In this document: positions 9,800 to 19,220 of the stretch, piece by piece
Numbering within the stretch: position 1 is the stretch's first letter
Layout of the letters: the number at the start of each line of letters is the position of its first letter
NCBI GenBank assembly: GCA_900323505.1
Contig: OOIN01000002.1
Span: 2,604,001 to 2,668,000 of the forward strand
Direction of reading: 5' to 3'
DNA from: Ustilago trichophora
Lineage: Eukaryota; Basidiomycota; Ustilaginomycetes; Ustilaginales; Ustilaginaceae
DNA: 64,000 nucleotides
The notes under the pieces: model-generated
What the model saw: only the letters and a program-made list of their open reading frames with translations
Databases searched by the model: none
What the model was told of the DNA's origin: nothing
Position numbers and translations under genes: made by a program

Positions 9800-10781
9800 C
9801 TAGGCTCTTGCGAATGTAATCTGTGCAAACAAAGAGGAAAGGAGATAGAGATGTGATCGTTAGCAATGTATTCACGTGAGAAGAGATGGGTATGCAGGGG
9901 TCATGAGGGTTTACCTTAAGCTTGTCACCAGCACCAAAGTTGTAGCCGTTGAGCGCGCCGCGAGCAGTGACGCTCGAAGGAACATCCGCAAACTCGACGA
10001 AGGCGATGTCTTCTTTGCCTGGAATCGTTTGCACGTCCACATAGCCCGTGTAGGCCGAGAAGAGGCTTTCGAGCTCTCCCTTGCCGACTCCTTCCGGAAT
10101 CTTTTGCAGGAAGAGCATCTTGTTCGGCGGCAAGTACTCGTCCGGCATCTCCTGCTGTGTTCTTTTGCTGGCAGCTTTTTCTGGTTCTGCAATTTCTCCT
10201 GCTGCTGCTCGTTTGGCTCGGATCTTCTTCTCGAGCTCTCTCCGCCTCAAGACATTGCCGCGTCTTGCCATCTTCTTGTGTTCCAATCGCTGCTCTTTAT
10301 GCTTTTGAAACTCTTCTGATTCCTGCCCGCCTTCTTCTTTGAGCGACTGCAAGACGACAGAATCGGACTTGGTCTTGGCAAAACTGATCTTCATCGCCTT
10401 GCCGTACAGCGGGAAGAGGTGAGCCTCTCTTCGTGCTTTATCAGCAGCTTGAACGTCGTCGAGGGACACGAATGCTTGACCACGCATGCGCAAATTGGTG
10501 TGAGAGACAACGGATAGCACGGTGCCGTAATTAGAGAAGAGATTGGTCAGAGTCGCTTTCATGGTTTCGAGTTTGACTTTTTCGTTGAGATTTTGAACGT
10601 AGAGCGTTTGGCTGGCGTCTGCGGGGAGCGGCGGTGGAAGTTCTTCGTTATCCGATTGGTCCATGGGTACGGGAAAGGGAGGTGGGGGCAGACTGTGCAT
10701 TCCAGGTGGTGGTATTGAAGGAGGAGGCATCGTGGGTGGAGCAATGCCAGCGCCATAGGGCGGTGCTGGCGAGTTGGACAT
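9800..10781 (-). CDS. U1A/U2B''-type spliceosomal snRNP protein, two RRMs
   Basis: This nuclear protein binds U1 and/or U2 snRNA stem loops in the spliceosome. Two exons: 10781-9915 and a tiny terminal exon 9820-9800. The intron is 9821-9914 (GTAAAC...CACAG). The last exon encodes only ITFARA and stop, but it completes the final beta strand of the second RRM; without it the frame runs into non-conserved sequence. The product is 295 aa. A Pro-rich N-terminus (1-56) is followed by RRM1 (about 58-138; RNP2 LYVQNL, RNP1-like RGQAFVSL), a basic coiled linker (about 150-210) and RRM2 (about 219-295; MLFLQKIP, IAFVEF). This matches U1A, U2B'' and insect SNF. Which snRNA is bound cannot be decided; many fungi have one protein for both. 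Confidence 0.88.
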
Positions 10782-11248
10782 GCTCTCCTAATGGATGTGG
10801 ACAAGGTTCGGTTTACGGAATGGGTGAAGATGCTATCCCTTCCGATCGCTTGCTTTCGTTGAGTGAATCGCAGTTGATGAGGATACGGTGTGAGAGCTGT
10901 GTCGAGATGACAAGGATGAAGTATCTGTCCAAGTTGAAGTCCAAGTCGACTCGGATTGACAGTTGGAAAGTGTCGTTTCTCGGAATTCGGGTCCGTCGCG
11001 CCCAAACTCAATGTGTGAAACTCGGATGCAAGCTCAATGCAAGCCAAACCCTGAAACGCGTTTCTTGATGCTCAGCCATCACTTTCTTCGACATCTATGA
11101 CATCGATCCAACCATCCATCCACTCAAACGATAACCAACCTGGCAGCTAGTCACCGCCTTGCAGTCGATCCAAAGATAGTGGACAGGTTGCACAACGACG
11201 CATCAATCCGAATTGCGCCACTGGTCCTGCTCCTAGGCAAACTTCACC
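10782..11248. other. Divergent promoter between the U1A-type gene and BDP1
   Basis: 467 bases between two divergent starts. No TATA box or long repeat was recognised; small ORFs are present only by chance. Confidence 0.4.
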
Positions 11249-14188
11249 ATGTCGTCGCGTATCGAGAAAGGTGGTGCTCGTTTCAAGCCCTCTATCGTGC
11301 CAAGGAGGTCTGCTGGAGGAGCAACATCAGCAGCAGGCGCATCATCTTCTTCTTCTGCAACCTCACAGCCGACATCACAGCAGCCGGCTGGTAGCTCGTC
11401 CGGACCACCACCAACTTCATCCCAACGCCAGGCGCGTCCGCCATCCGTTCGAAGCAAAGCCCCGATTGTTGCCGCTCCGTTAGCCACCACGTCTGCAGCA
11501 GCTGTCTCACAACCCACAGCAACACCAAGTAGATCTCAGAGCTATGCATTTAATGTTTCGCCTTCCGTCATATCGAAGGCTGGACCCCCGGCGGCTACAC
11601 GCACCGGGATCACTGCGGAAGGCCCGTCAGCGAGTGGTGCCAAAGCAAAACCAGTCTTCCGCCGACCTTCTGTCTCGAAACCTCGACCAGGCTCACGCGC
11701 ATCCCTCACTCCTGCACCTCAATTCTCATACCCTGCTACTGCGATGCAGATTGGCGCTTCGGCCCAGCCTTCTGGTTCAAGCAACGCGGTCGAAGCGCCA
11801 GCTGCTACCACGGAAAGTCTCGATGATGACGCTGAGCTGACAGAACTATCGGCGCGCTCAATCGCCCCGCCCAGCATCGGAGGCTCGCGCAGCGCCAGGA
11901 ACGCGAATGCAGGTTCCATCCGTACAGGTGCTGGCCGAAGCACAGCTAGCACATCCGAGTCTGCAACCGCAACAGTTGTCGACAAGGCTTCTCAGCCTGA
12001 CCCATTTCAAGCACCGCAGCGACCTGCACGGACCAGAGGTGCGACTACGGCTCAGTCTGACGTATTATCTGCAATCAAGGAGAGCGCGTCTCAGCAGGAA
12101 GCGAACGCGAACATGCGACCACAGAAGAGAGCGCCTCCAGCATCGAGCGCGGCGGATGCATCCACCTTAGACGCAAACGAGAACACCGCTGCCGCAGCCT
12201 CAAGCACAAAGGGCAAGGGCAGAGAAATGACGGATGTAGACCATGCCTCGAGGGCACGCTCAACCCCGCAGAGCATCAAGCCAGGATCTCAAGCTGCACC
12301 AGAACCCGCGCGTGAAGAAACTGAGGAGGAAAAGGCAGCTCGTGCCGCCAAACGCAGGCTACAGGCCGCCGCTCGATTGCAGAAGCGCCGACTCAAGCGC
12401 AAGGAGCTATCTACCGGCAAGCCCAGGCGACCTCTTTCCGCCTACTTGCTCTTTGTCAACTCGGTGCGCGCGGACAGGCAAGCTCAGAATCCGGAAATGT
12501 CGCTTACACAGCTCACCAGCGAGATCGCGGCTGAATGGCGCGACCTCGATCCAGCGCAGAGGACCAAATGGGAAGCAGAGGCGTCTCTGAACCGACAGCA
12601 GTATGATTCCGCCCTGGAGTCGTGGAAATTGGCTCATCCTGACGGTGTCTCACTTGGACCCGAGGATGAAAGCGACATGGAGACCACTTCCGAGATTGAT
12701 GACAACGGCGAGCCAGTCCGCCGCAAGAAGCGCCGCATCAATCCTCTGCGAAAGGCACATACCGTCTCGGATGATGAAGAAGAGTATCGCAAGCAGATGT
12801 ACGAGGAAGGTCCCCAGCTGGCAGCGAGTCGCCCTGATCCGTCCAACGTCACCATGGCGGATATCAGCACGGTCGAATACAAGAAAGGTCGTGCGGGTCC
12901 AAGGACATTCGAAGCGGACCGTGTCTACAAGAGACTGGTCAACGATAGGAGGGCCGCCGCAAGATCGGCAGTGCTCGGCGAGCATGTCTTGGGAGAAAAG
13001 GAGAACAATCTTTCACCCTCGCCCGCACCTGCCGCAGCTCGCGTCGTCAGGACCACAAATGGTGCTCCTGTTGAAGTCGATGCCGAAGAAGTGCTGGACG
13101 GTGAGGAGGAGGAGGTTGGAGATCAGACTGGAGATGACGATGATGACGCTTCAGAACCCGAGACTGATGCCGACGGTACCACCGACGGCGAAGGTGGCGC
13201 ATCCAGTAGCCGTCGCGCGCGCAACAAGCGCGAAGCCTCGGTTGCTGGCACCGATGTCTCGTTCAACGAGAATCGCTTTGCCGTTCAGACCCGTATTGTC
13301 GACGGCAAGATTGTGATTGACGAAACCTCGCTCTTTGCCAACTACGGCAACGGTGAAGACGATCGCGACAACATGGAAGTTGTTGACGAGCGTGAAGGCG
13401 ATCGCTTTGTCAATGCTTCCACCTATTCACGCAAGCTTGCTCGAAATCGAAAGTGGTCCGCCGACGAGACTGCCAAGTTCTACCACTCCTTGCAGCAATG
13501 GGGAACCGATTTCGAGATGATCGCCCGTCTTTTCCCGGGTAGGGATCGGGTGATGATAAAAAAGAAGTTCAACGTGGAAGAGAGGAGCAATGCCAAGCTC
13601 GTAGATGAGGCGTTGAGGAACTCGGTCCCGGTGAATCTGGAAGCGTACGCACAGGCTATTGGTGTGGATCTGTCGGGCCCCCCACCCGAAATCAAGGCTG
13701 ATCTGCAGGACATCGAGGCGCTCACTGCCAATGCAACCGATGCTGCGATCAAGAAACGCGAGGGTACGGCGCCCATTGGAGGCAAGAGGGGCGAGAGAAG
13801 CGATGCGGAGGACAATGACAATGACGATGACGGATACGAATACGAAGAGGTGGTCGAGATTGACGATGACGGCAATGAGCAAGTCATCCGTCGAAGGCTT
13901 GGTAAGAAAGCCGGAGGCAAGGCTGGGAAGAAGCGACGCAATACTACAAGGAAAAACTCGACTTCCACCCCCGCTCCTCCAGCCCCGCAACCAGCAGCAA
14001 CCTCGTCCAGCTCGAATGCGGTAGATCAAGATGCCGCGGAAGGTACTGGCAGAGCTGGGGGGCCACCTTCGATCGGTAGTCGAAAGAGCACTCGAAGCAC
14101 ACGCAACCGAGCTGCTTCTGTTAACAATAGCAGCAGAGAGGCCCCCGGAGACGGTATGGAGGTTGAAGAAATTGTTAGCGAGTTGTGA
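11249..14188 (+). CDS. BDP1: TFIIIB subunit B'' (Bdp1) with an additional HMG box
   Basis: Bdp1 joins Brf1 and TBP in TFIIIB and recruits RNA polymerase III. Single exon, 979 aa. The N-terminus MSSRIEKGGARFKPSIVPRR matches the conserved Bdp1 start. The extended SANT/Myb domain lies at about 733-820: RKWSADETAKFYHSLQQWG, then FEMIARLFPGRDRVMIKKKF and downstream helices. Unusually, residues about 391-463 form a good HMG box: KPRRPLSAYLLFVNSVRADR, a middle EIAAEWRDL, and a last helix WEAEASLNRQQYDSAL. It is preceded by a very basic helix (RRLQAAARLQKRRLKRKE). Acidic runs (EVLDGEEEEVGDQTGDDDDD) and a basic Ser/Thr-rich tail follow the usual pattern. I know the SANT part as the family core; the HMG box is not part of the yeast or human proteins as I recall them. 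Confidence 0.9.
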   Translation: MSSRIEKGGARFKPSIVPRRSAGGATSAAGASSSSSATSQPTSQQPAGSSSGPPPTSSQRQARPPSVRSKAPIVAAPLATTSAAAVSQPTATPSRSQSYAFNVSPSVISKAGPPAATRTGITAEGPSASGAKAKPVFRRPSVSKPRPGSRASLTPAPQFSYPATAMQIGASAQPSGSSNAVEAPAATTESLDDDAELTELSARSIAPPSIGGSRSARNANAGSIRTGAGRSTASTSESATATVVDKASQPDPFQAPQRPARTRGATTAQSDVLSAIKESASQQEANANMRPQKRAPPASSAADASTLDANENTAAAASSTKGKGREMTDVDHASRARSTPQSIKPGSQAAPEPAREETEEEKAARAAKRRLQAAARLQKRRLKRKELSTGKPRRPLSAYLLFVNSVRADRQAQNPEMSLTQLTSEIAAEWRDLDPAQRTKWEAEASLNRQQYDSALESWKLAHPDGVSLGPEDESDMETTSEIDDNGEPVRRKKRRINPLRKAHTVSDDEEEYRKQMYEEGPQLAASRPDPSNVTMADISTVEYKKGRAGPRTFEADRVYKRLVNDRRAAARSAVLGEHVLGEKENNLSPSPAPAAARVVRTTNGAPVEVDAEEVLDGEEEEVGDQTGDDDDDASEPETDADGTTDGEGGASSSRRARNKREASVAGTDVSFNENRFAVQTRIVDGKIVIDETSLFANYGNGEDDRDNMEVVDEREGDRFVNASTYSRKLARNRKWSADETAKFYHSLQQWGTDFEMIARLFPGRDRVMIKKKFNVEERSNAKLVDEALRNSVPVNLEAYAQAIGVDLSGPPPEIKADLQDIEALTANATDAAIKKREGTAPIGGKRGERSDAEDNDNDDDGYEYEEVVEIDDDGNEQVIRRRLGKKAGGKAGKKRRNTTRKNSTSTPAPPAPQPAATSSSSNAVDQDAAEGTGRAGGPPSIGSRKSTRSTRNRAASVNNSSREAPGDGMEVEEIVSEL

Positions 14189-15101
14189 TTCCCCCCTGTA
14201 TCTCTGTGTCTTAATCTTTTTCTATTTCTTTTTTTTTTTTTCTTTTTTTTCGTCTCCGTTTGTTCGCCCTTTGTCTGCGAATTGCACAATAAGCGCTTGG
14301 TATGAATGTCTCTATTTGGACTGGAGGGACTGTGCTCAATTAACAAAAGAATCCAATAAAGTGATTGATGACAGTTCCCGGGGATTGACGGACTCGGTGA
14401 CTCTCATGAGCTGACAGTGGTGTGAGAAGGGTAGAAGGATAGCCGCTTCAGATGACGATCCCATGTATTGTTGAACAGAAGCGAGGCATGGACATTGTCA
14501 CTGCTTCATTCTGCTGTGTGAGTGTGTGTGTGTCGAGGTGTGGTAGGGAATGAAAAAACGCTGTTCTGAGGCTGACACAAATTGACAGGTGCATAAAAGT
14601 TCACGTCAGACAAAATAGACTTTTTTTTCCCTTTTTGGTGTAAAGTTGGTTGCCAACTCGCCGGACAGTCCGCACTCCTATAGCGCCAAAACCTGGCTAA
14701 ATGGCATGATGATGCACAACGTTCTAGAAGAGAAGAGAAGTGGTTTAGAGATCAGTGATGTGAGACACAGAAACAGTGCGGAGTGCGCCAAAGGTCGGCG
14801 AGTTGGAGTGAAAAGAGGGTTGGAGGATGCTGCAAGTGTAGATGGTTGGCTGTCAAACTGCATTGTTGTATTGAAACTTTTGACAGGGGTGTGCAGGGGT
14901 GGGCTCATTTTGCAGTAGGGTTGACTATATGCATGTTCTTGATGATGAATGTGCTTATGAAAGGGGTTTGTGTCGAAGATTGACGTGAGAGGAGGAATGA
15001 TCTGTGACACTTCTCTGCTAGGTGTGAGGGAGCATATATAGCCCTCGCAACTGAGTGTTACACAACCCTTTCCGTAACCTAGGATCACCTCCATAGCAAT
15101 C
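14189..15101. other. Intergenic region between BDP1 and the hydrolase gene
   Basis: Begins with a T-rich 3' UTR (T-runs about 14216-14250) of BDP1. The second half is the promoter of the downstream hydrolase, with a TATA box at 15034-15040. No supported gene lies between them. Confidence 0.5.
15034..15040 (+). promoter_or_regulatory. TATA box of the secreted hydrolase gene
   Basis: ATATATA lies 62 bases upstream of the ATG at 15102, a normal distance for a fungal TATA promoter. Few other genes in this window show one, which suggests regulated rather than constitutive expression. Confidence 0.55.
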
Positions 15102-16373
15102 ATGTTGGGCAGCACTTTTCTTCACCTTCTTCCTCTGGTCAGCATTGCTAGTGCTGCTGCAATCTGTCTTGATGCCCGCCAGAGCAACAGTAATGACAAC
15201 TCCACCTCTTCCTCCTCCAGCAGCTCTGGAATGGACAGCTTCAACACCTCCGCACCTGTTGGACCCTACAGTCTCTCCAATGCAGACTGTACCAACCTGA
15301 CCCTCTCCATCCCTGTCAACCTCACTCTGTCCAACTTTACCGACGTTGACAACTACTCTTCAAACCAGTCTTACATCACCAAGCAGATCCTCGAACTTGC
15401 TGTGGCGCCCACCAACTGGACCTCTGCCCACGCTTCTGGCAACACCTCATTCAATCTCAACAAGACCTTTTCCATCGCTGGATACTACTGCACCCCAAAA
15501 CAGGGCTTACGTAATGACAGTGCCCTGTGGAACCTGGTTCATGGTATTGGCTTTGATGCTAGCTATTGGGACTTTGCCCTGGCTCCTGAGTACAGTCTGG
15601 TGAAACATGCCGCTAGTTATGGTATCAGTACTTTCAGATACAATAGGTTGGGTACAGGGAAGAGTGAGACTCCTACCAATGGATTTGATGTTGTGAGGGC
15701 CCAGACAGAGGTGGCAATCTTGGAAGGGGTTCTGGAGAAGTTGAGGAATGGTACCGAGGTGGGCGGTAAGAAGCATGACAAAATTGTGGGTATTGGACAT
15801 AGTTATGGTTCAGTTCAGACGCAAGCTGTAAGCAAGGATCGACCTGAGTTGCTCGACGCTGTCGTTCTCACCAGCTACACTACCAATACCACCAACCTGC
15901 CGGGCTACCTGGAGGCAGCTTCCTACTCTATCGCCAGAAACATCTTCCCCAATTGTCTTGGTGATAAACCCCCTACTTGGCTTGTCACTGGATCCAATGC
16001 TAGCAATATTATGGGCTTCTTCTACCCACCTTACTACTTGCAAGCAGCATTTGATCTCTCCCGTGCCACAGAACAGGTAGTGACTCTGGGAGCTTTTGCA
16101 ACAATCAGCGCTGTAGGTGGTGAGGCTACCAACTTCACTGGCCCAGTGCATGTTGTTAACGGTGCCAAGGATTACATTTTTTGCAGCAGCAACTGCTGGG
16201 CCAAGGGTCAGGATGGAAAATTGATCCCCGAGAGCATGCAGATGCTCTACCTGCAAACCAAAAACTTCTCGAGCTACATTGCCAAAGATACTGGTCACGC
16301 TATTACACCTCACTATAGCCAGCCTATGATTGCCGAAGAGATTGTTTCTTGGGTTATGGACCAGGGGCTTTAA
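15102..16373 (+). CDS. Secreted alpha/beta-hydrolase
   Basis: Single exon, 423 aa. The N-terminus MLGSTFLHLLPLVSIASAAA is a typical signal peptide, followed by a Ser-rich linker. There are many N-glycosylation sequons (NLT, NFT, NQS, NTS, NGT, NTT and others), consistent with secretion. The fold signature is LVHGIGFDASYWDF (oxyanion loop), then the nucleophile elbow GHSYG with Ser234. A candidate catalytic His is in DTGHAITPHY near the C-terminus; an acid residue is probably in VVNGAKDY. These fit the AB-hydrolase-1 fold (esterase, lipase or epoxide-hydrolase-like); the substrate is unknown. The TATA promoter and signal peptide suggest an inducible extracellular enzyme. Codon use looks less C-biased in its second half than in housekeeping neighbours. 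Confidence 0.8.
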   Translation: MLGSTFLHLLPLVSIASAAAICLDARQSNSNDNSTSSSSSSSGMDSFNTSAPVGPYSLSNADCTNLTLSIPVNLTLSNFTDVDNYSSNQSYITKQILELAVAPTNWTSAHASGNTSFNLNKTFSIAGYYCTPKQGLRNDSALWNLVHGIGFDASYWDFALAPEYSLVKHAASYGISTFRYNRLGTGKSETPTNGFDVVRAQTEVAILEGVLEKLRNGTEVGGKKHDKIVGIGHSYGSVQTQAVSKDRPELLDAVVLTSYTTNTTNLPGYLEAASYSIARNIFPNCLGDKPPTWLVTGSNASNIMGFFYPPYYLQAAFDLSRATEQVVTLGAFATISAVGGEATNFTGPVHVVNGAKDYIFCSSNCWAKGQDGKLIPESMQMLYLQTKNFSSYIAKDTGHAITPHYSQPMIAEEIVSWVMDQGL

Positions 16374-16528
16374 GCTCTAGTCTTGTCTTTGTGTTCCTTT
16401 GATGTCTTTCTTTTGTAATGCTGTTTCATTTGTTTCACAACACTTGCTCTCAACTTTGTCCTTTTTATGCCACTTGGATCCTTTTGAAACTCTTCTGTGG
16501 ATTGTGTGTTTGAATTTGAATAATGTGA

Positions 16529-17153
16529 TTAAAGCTTGGATCGTGATTCTTGCAAGTCTACTTGAACAAGCAACTTGGCGAGGGGATCCTTCAGCCTCGC
16601 TGGCATGCTGACCGGCCATCTTGTCAGTCGATCCACAAATACATGTGTTGAAGTGATCAAGGCTGCCGTCTCTTCCCCTTCCTTTGCTGCTTCTTCCCCA
16701 ATTGAGACCTGATAAGTTACCAAGCTCCTGCCCAACTTGACCACCCTCAAGCCCACTTTCAACGGGGATGGGAAGGAGCATGAGGCAAAATAGCGGCATG
16801 AATTGCTAATTACTAGGCCGACTACTTCCTTGACATCTTTGTCTCCAGATGAGGTTGTAGAGGTGATGGTGTTTGTGGAAGAGGAGGAAGGGTGTATGAA
16901 AGGCTGGATCCCGCAATGATCGATCAGGTAGGCATTAATGATGCTATCCGCAATCAGGTAGTATGAGGAGTTGTTAAGGTGGCCATATCTGCGCAAACGA
17001 CGTGATCGAATACATCAGACTTGAGTCAAAGAAACAGGATATGGTAGACGGAGCAGAGAAAAGGGAGGGGGGACGGTAGGCTTACTGGTCGTTGTCGAGC
17101 CATCTTGATTGGTAAGTAACGGTGTGCGGCCAGAGACCTTTTGCTTTGGCCAT
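16529..17153 (-). CDS. 4HBT-type (hotdog) acyl-CoA thioesterase
   Basis: Two exons: 17153-17086 and 16988-16529. The intron is 16989-17085 (GTAAGC...CGCAG); joining keeps the frame and gives 175 aa. Exon 1 encodes MAKAKGLWPHTVTYQSRWLD and ends NDQ. Exon 2 begins YGHLNNSSYYLIADSIINAY. Together they form the family motif W-x-DxDxYGHLNNxxY, with the catalytic Asp and conserved HxNN. Later matches are GLVISNSCRYFASCSFPSPL, GLRVVKLGRSLVTYQVS and VFVDRLTRWPVSMP, all expected strands of 4-hydroxybenzoyl-CoA-thioesterase-like proteins. In-frame ATGs further upstream (about 17180-17213) could add a short basic leader. Substrate unknown. The Tc1-like element ends about 240 bases upstream of the start and could affect its promoter. 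Confidence 0.82.
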
Positions 17154-17395
17154 TGTTGTTCTGCTGTACAAGGTTCGTAGATTCTGCATGTGTCTTTCTG
17201 ACAAAGTCATCATGTTGGTTTTGCGAATGTGGTTGCAGGGCAAAGGGTTGATGCGGTGGAGGAAGAAGATAGAGATGGAGAATAAGAAGTGTACTTGAAG
17301 ATGCCTCCGGAACCGGCACGTTCTTTGGGCCAACTTAACCGGGGACCCTGCAAAGTATTCCTTTTTCACGTTGACACCGTGACTTGGTCTCAAGA

Positions 17396-17437
17396 CATCA
17401 TGATACTCAATAATGTTATCGTGATGGTGGTTTGGGA
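17396..17437. repeat. Left terminal inverted repeat of the Tc1-like element
   Basis: It pairs with 18905-18946 in reverse complement, sharing a perfect core ATGTTATCGTGATG. Eight mismatches lie outside that core. Confidence 0.7.
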
Positions 17438-17609
17438 CGCTGGAGCTTACATCGTGATGTAAGCTAATGTTATTGTGATGTATAATTCAATGCCATTGTG
17501 ATCACCGCTTCTTGTCATTGTGACTCAATGCTCATCATGTGTTACTGCTGCTTGTGTTATTGAGACCATGCACTGCATTGCAACTGTGAATACATACATA
17601 CATCATGAG

Positions 17610-18707
17610 CTAAGCTGAGACTGCAGGATCAATGGGAGCTGGATCGTGCCATAGACCATGTTGACAAAGAGCTGCTTCAGCATCGTGATCAGTTGAGAGA
17701 GGATGACCGGCCTCTGCTACCACCATCCAACGGTTTGTCTCGTGTATCCAGCCTCGTGCCATCTCTGGAGTGATTGTGGCAAGCAATGCATCAATCCATG
17801 AGCGTATATCCTCCGCCTCGTGAAGCTCTTGATGACCAACAAAGGGTTTGACCTTTGCAAAGACCTTTTTGGCGATATTGAACCATGGTGTATACGGCGG
17901 GAGGTACTGAATATGGTGGCCTTGTGCAATGACTGTTTGAATGAGGCGCTGTGAGTGGTGGAAGGGGACATTGACGAGGACGAAGGTCTTTCCTTGACCT
18001 TCAAACTTTGGAAGTACGTAGGCCAGGAAGAAGTCGAGGAGAGCGTCAGCATTCCATGCTCCAGTTTTGACATGGTGGGCTTGAATGCCATTGTGATCAA
18101 TGGCGACAAGGAGCGAGAGATTGGGCCCACGATTGTATGGCCGGTTCTGCTGTATAGCTTGCTGTCCGACAGGAGCACGGCCAACCTTTTGTGTCTGTTG
18201 CAAGTGGAAGCCGGCTTTGTCAAGGAAGACGGCGTCGTTGAGCAAAAGGCCTTGTCCACAATATGCTGCCACCCACTCGCAGCGAGCGGCGATCGTCTCT
18301 GGAGAATTGTGTCGATCATGCTGAACACCGGTCCTCTTGAGTGTCAAATGGCACCGGTTGTGGAGGGCATTCTGGACCGAGGTAATGGATAGCTTGAGAC
18401 CTGTCTCCTGTTGCAGGTGTTGACGGATCTCTTCGATGGTGGCGCCAGGATGCTGGGAAATGTAGTGGAGCATGACGTCGAGATGGTGTTGTTGGGCCCG
18501 GTGGCCACAAAAAGCGCCTCCTTTCTTCTTCTGGGCGCTGCTATCTCCTGTATCTTCATACTTACGGATGATGCTATCCACGGTTGACCACAGATAGTGA
18601 AGGCGTTTGGCGACCTTGGCCTTTGTTTGGCCCTTGTGCAATACAAAATTGACAATTTTTTCACAGATTGAGTCCGGTACAATGTTCCTCTTGTGAGTTA
18701 CGGGCAT
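17610..18707 (-). CDS. Tc1-like (DD34E) transposase, catalytic residues lost
   Basis: The frame is open for 365 aa from MPVTHKRNIV (18707); an upstream in-frame ATG at 18827 adds a repeat-encoded ITITITII stretch and is less likely. The N-terminus has a helix-turn-helix (SICEKIVNFVLHKGQTKAKV, then AKRLHY) and a second DNA-binding segment. The DDE region is recognisable: FLDKAGF with Asp163, then FVLVNVPFHHS, where Val245 stands in place of the second Asp, then YLPPYTPWFNIAKKVFAKVK, where Lys280 stands in place of the catalytic Glu of the NPIE motif. Spacing between positions 245 and 280 is 34 residues, so the family is DD34E. Two of three catalytic residues are missing, so it cannot cut DNA as it stands. 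No stop or frameshift is present. Confidence 0.85.
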   Translation of the reverse strand: MPVTHKRNIVPDSICEKIVNFVLHKGQTKAKVAKRLHYLWSTVDSIIRKYEDTGDSSAQKKKGGAFCGHRAQQHHLDVMLHYISQHPGATIEEIRQHLQQETGLKLSITSVQNALHNRCHLTLKRTGVQHDRHNSPETIAARCEWVAAYCGQGLLLNDAVFLDKAGFHLQQTQKVGRAPVGQQAIQQNRPYNRGPNLSLLVAIDHNGIQAHHVKTGAWNADALLDFFLAYVLPKFEGQGKTFVLVNVPFHHSQRLIQTVIAQGHHIQYLPPYTPWFNIAKKVFAKVKPFVGHQELHEAEDIRSWIDALLATITPEMARGWIHETNRWMVVAEAGHPLSTDHDAEAALCQHGLWHDPAPIDPAVSA

Positions 18708-18904
18708 GTTGATGATGGTGATGGTGATGGTGATGAGGCAAAGAGGATGGTTGGTTTGGCCGGAGGATAGATACAGAGAGTTACGGGTGGCCTGAGCAGA
18801 TGTGTCAGCCCCAGTCAGCCATCCCAAAAAGTGCTGAGCATCCTGATGACATCAGCTTAGAGATCTTGATAACAACATTACTCATCATGGTCCAAGGCAC
18901 ACTA

Positions 18905-18946
18905 TCCCAATCAATCATCACGATAACATCATATAGCATCATGATA
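18905..18946. repeat. Right terminal inverted repeat of the Tc1-like element
   Basis: Reverse complement of 17396-17437 with eight mismatches in 42. A second partial GATAACAT copy lies in its outer part. Confidence 0.7.
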
Positions 18947-19220
18947 ACATTGTATTGGTGTCTCAAAGTGATGGTGAAAAAGGAATATTACAAAGCAGAA
19001 AATGAACTTAAATCTGGAAAAAAATTCGGCACACAAAATTCTGCTCTCCGTCGTAATCCTTCTGCCAAGTGTGATCCCTTCACAAAGTAGATCGACCTTC
19101 AGCCACTCTGCAACATACACACAATCATTGTTCCGTTTGCTAGAGGCCTCTAGGATATAGCATTAGCATGTGCTCTGGGTATACATGAACGATTCCATCT
19201 TGTAGTAAAGGAACAAGGTA

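Larger units (their letters stand above)
17396..18946 (-). mobile_element. Tc1/mariner-like DNA transposon, degenerate
   Basis: About 1.55 kb bounded by imperfect terminal inverted repeats: 17396-17437 and 18905-18946 match at 34 of 42 positions by hand alignment. It holds one transposase gene on minus. Inside the left end there are further copies of a TGTTAT(C/T)GTGATG-like motif, probably subterminal binding repeats. The exact ends and the TA target duplication are not certain. It sits between the thioesterase promoter and the 3' end of haspin. Repeat divergence and lost catalytic residues indicate an old, non-autonomous copy. Confidence 0.75.
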
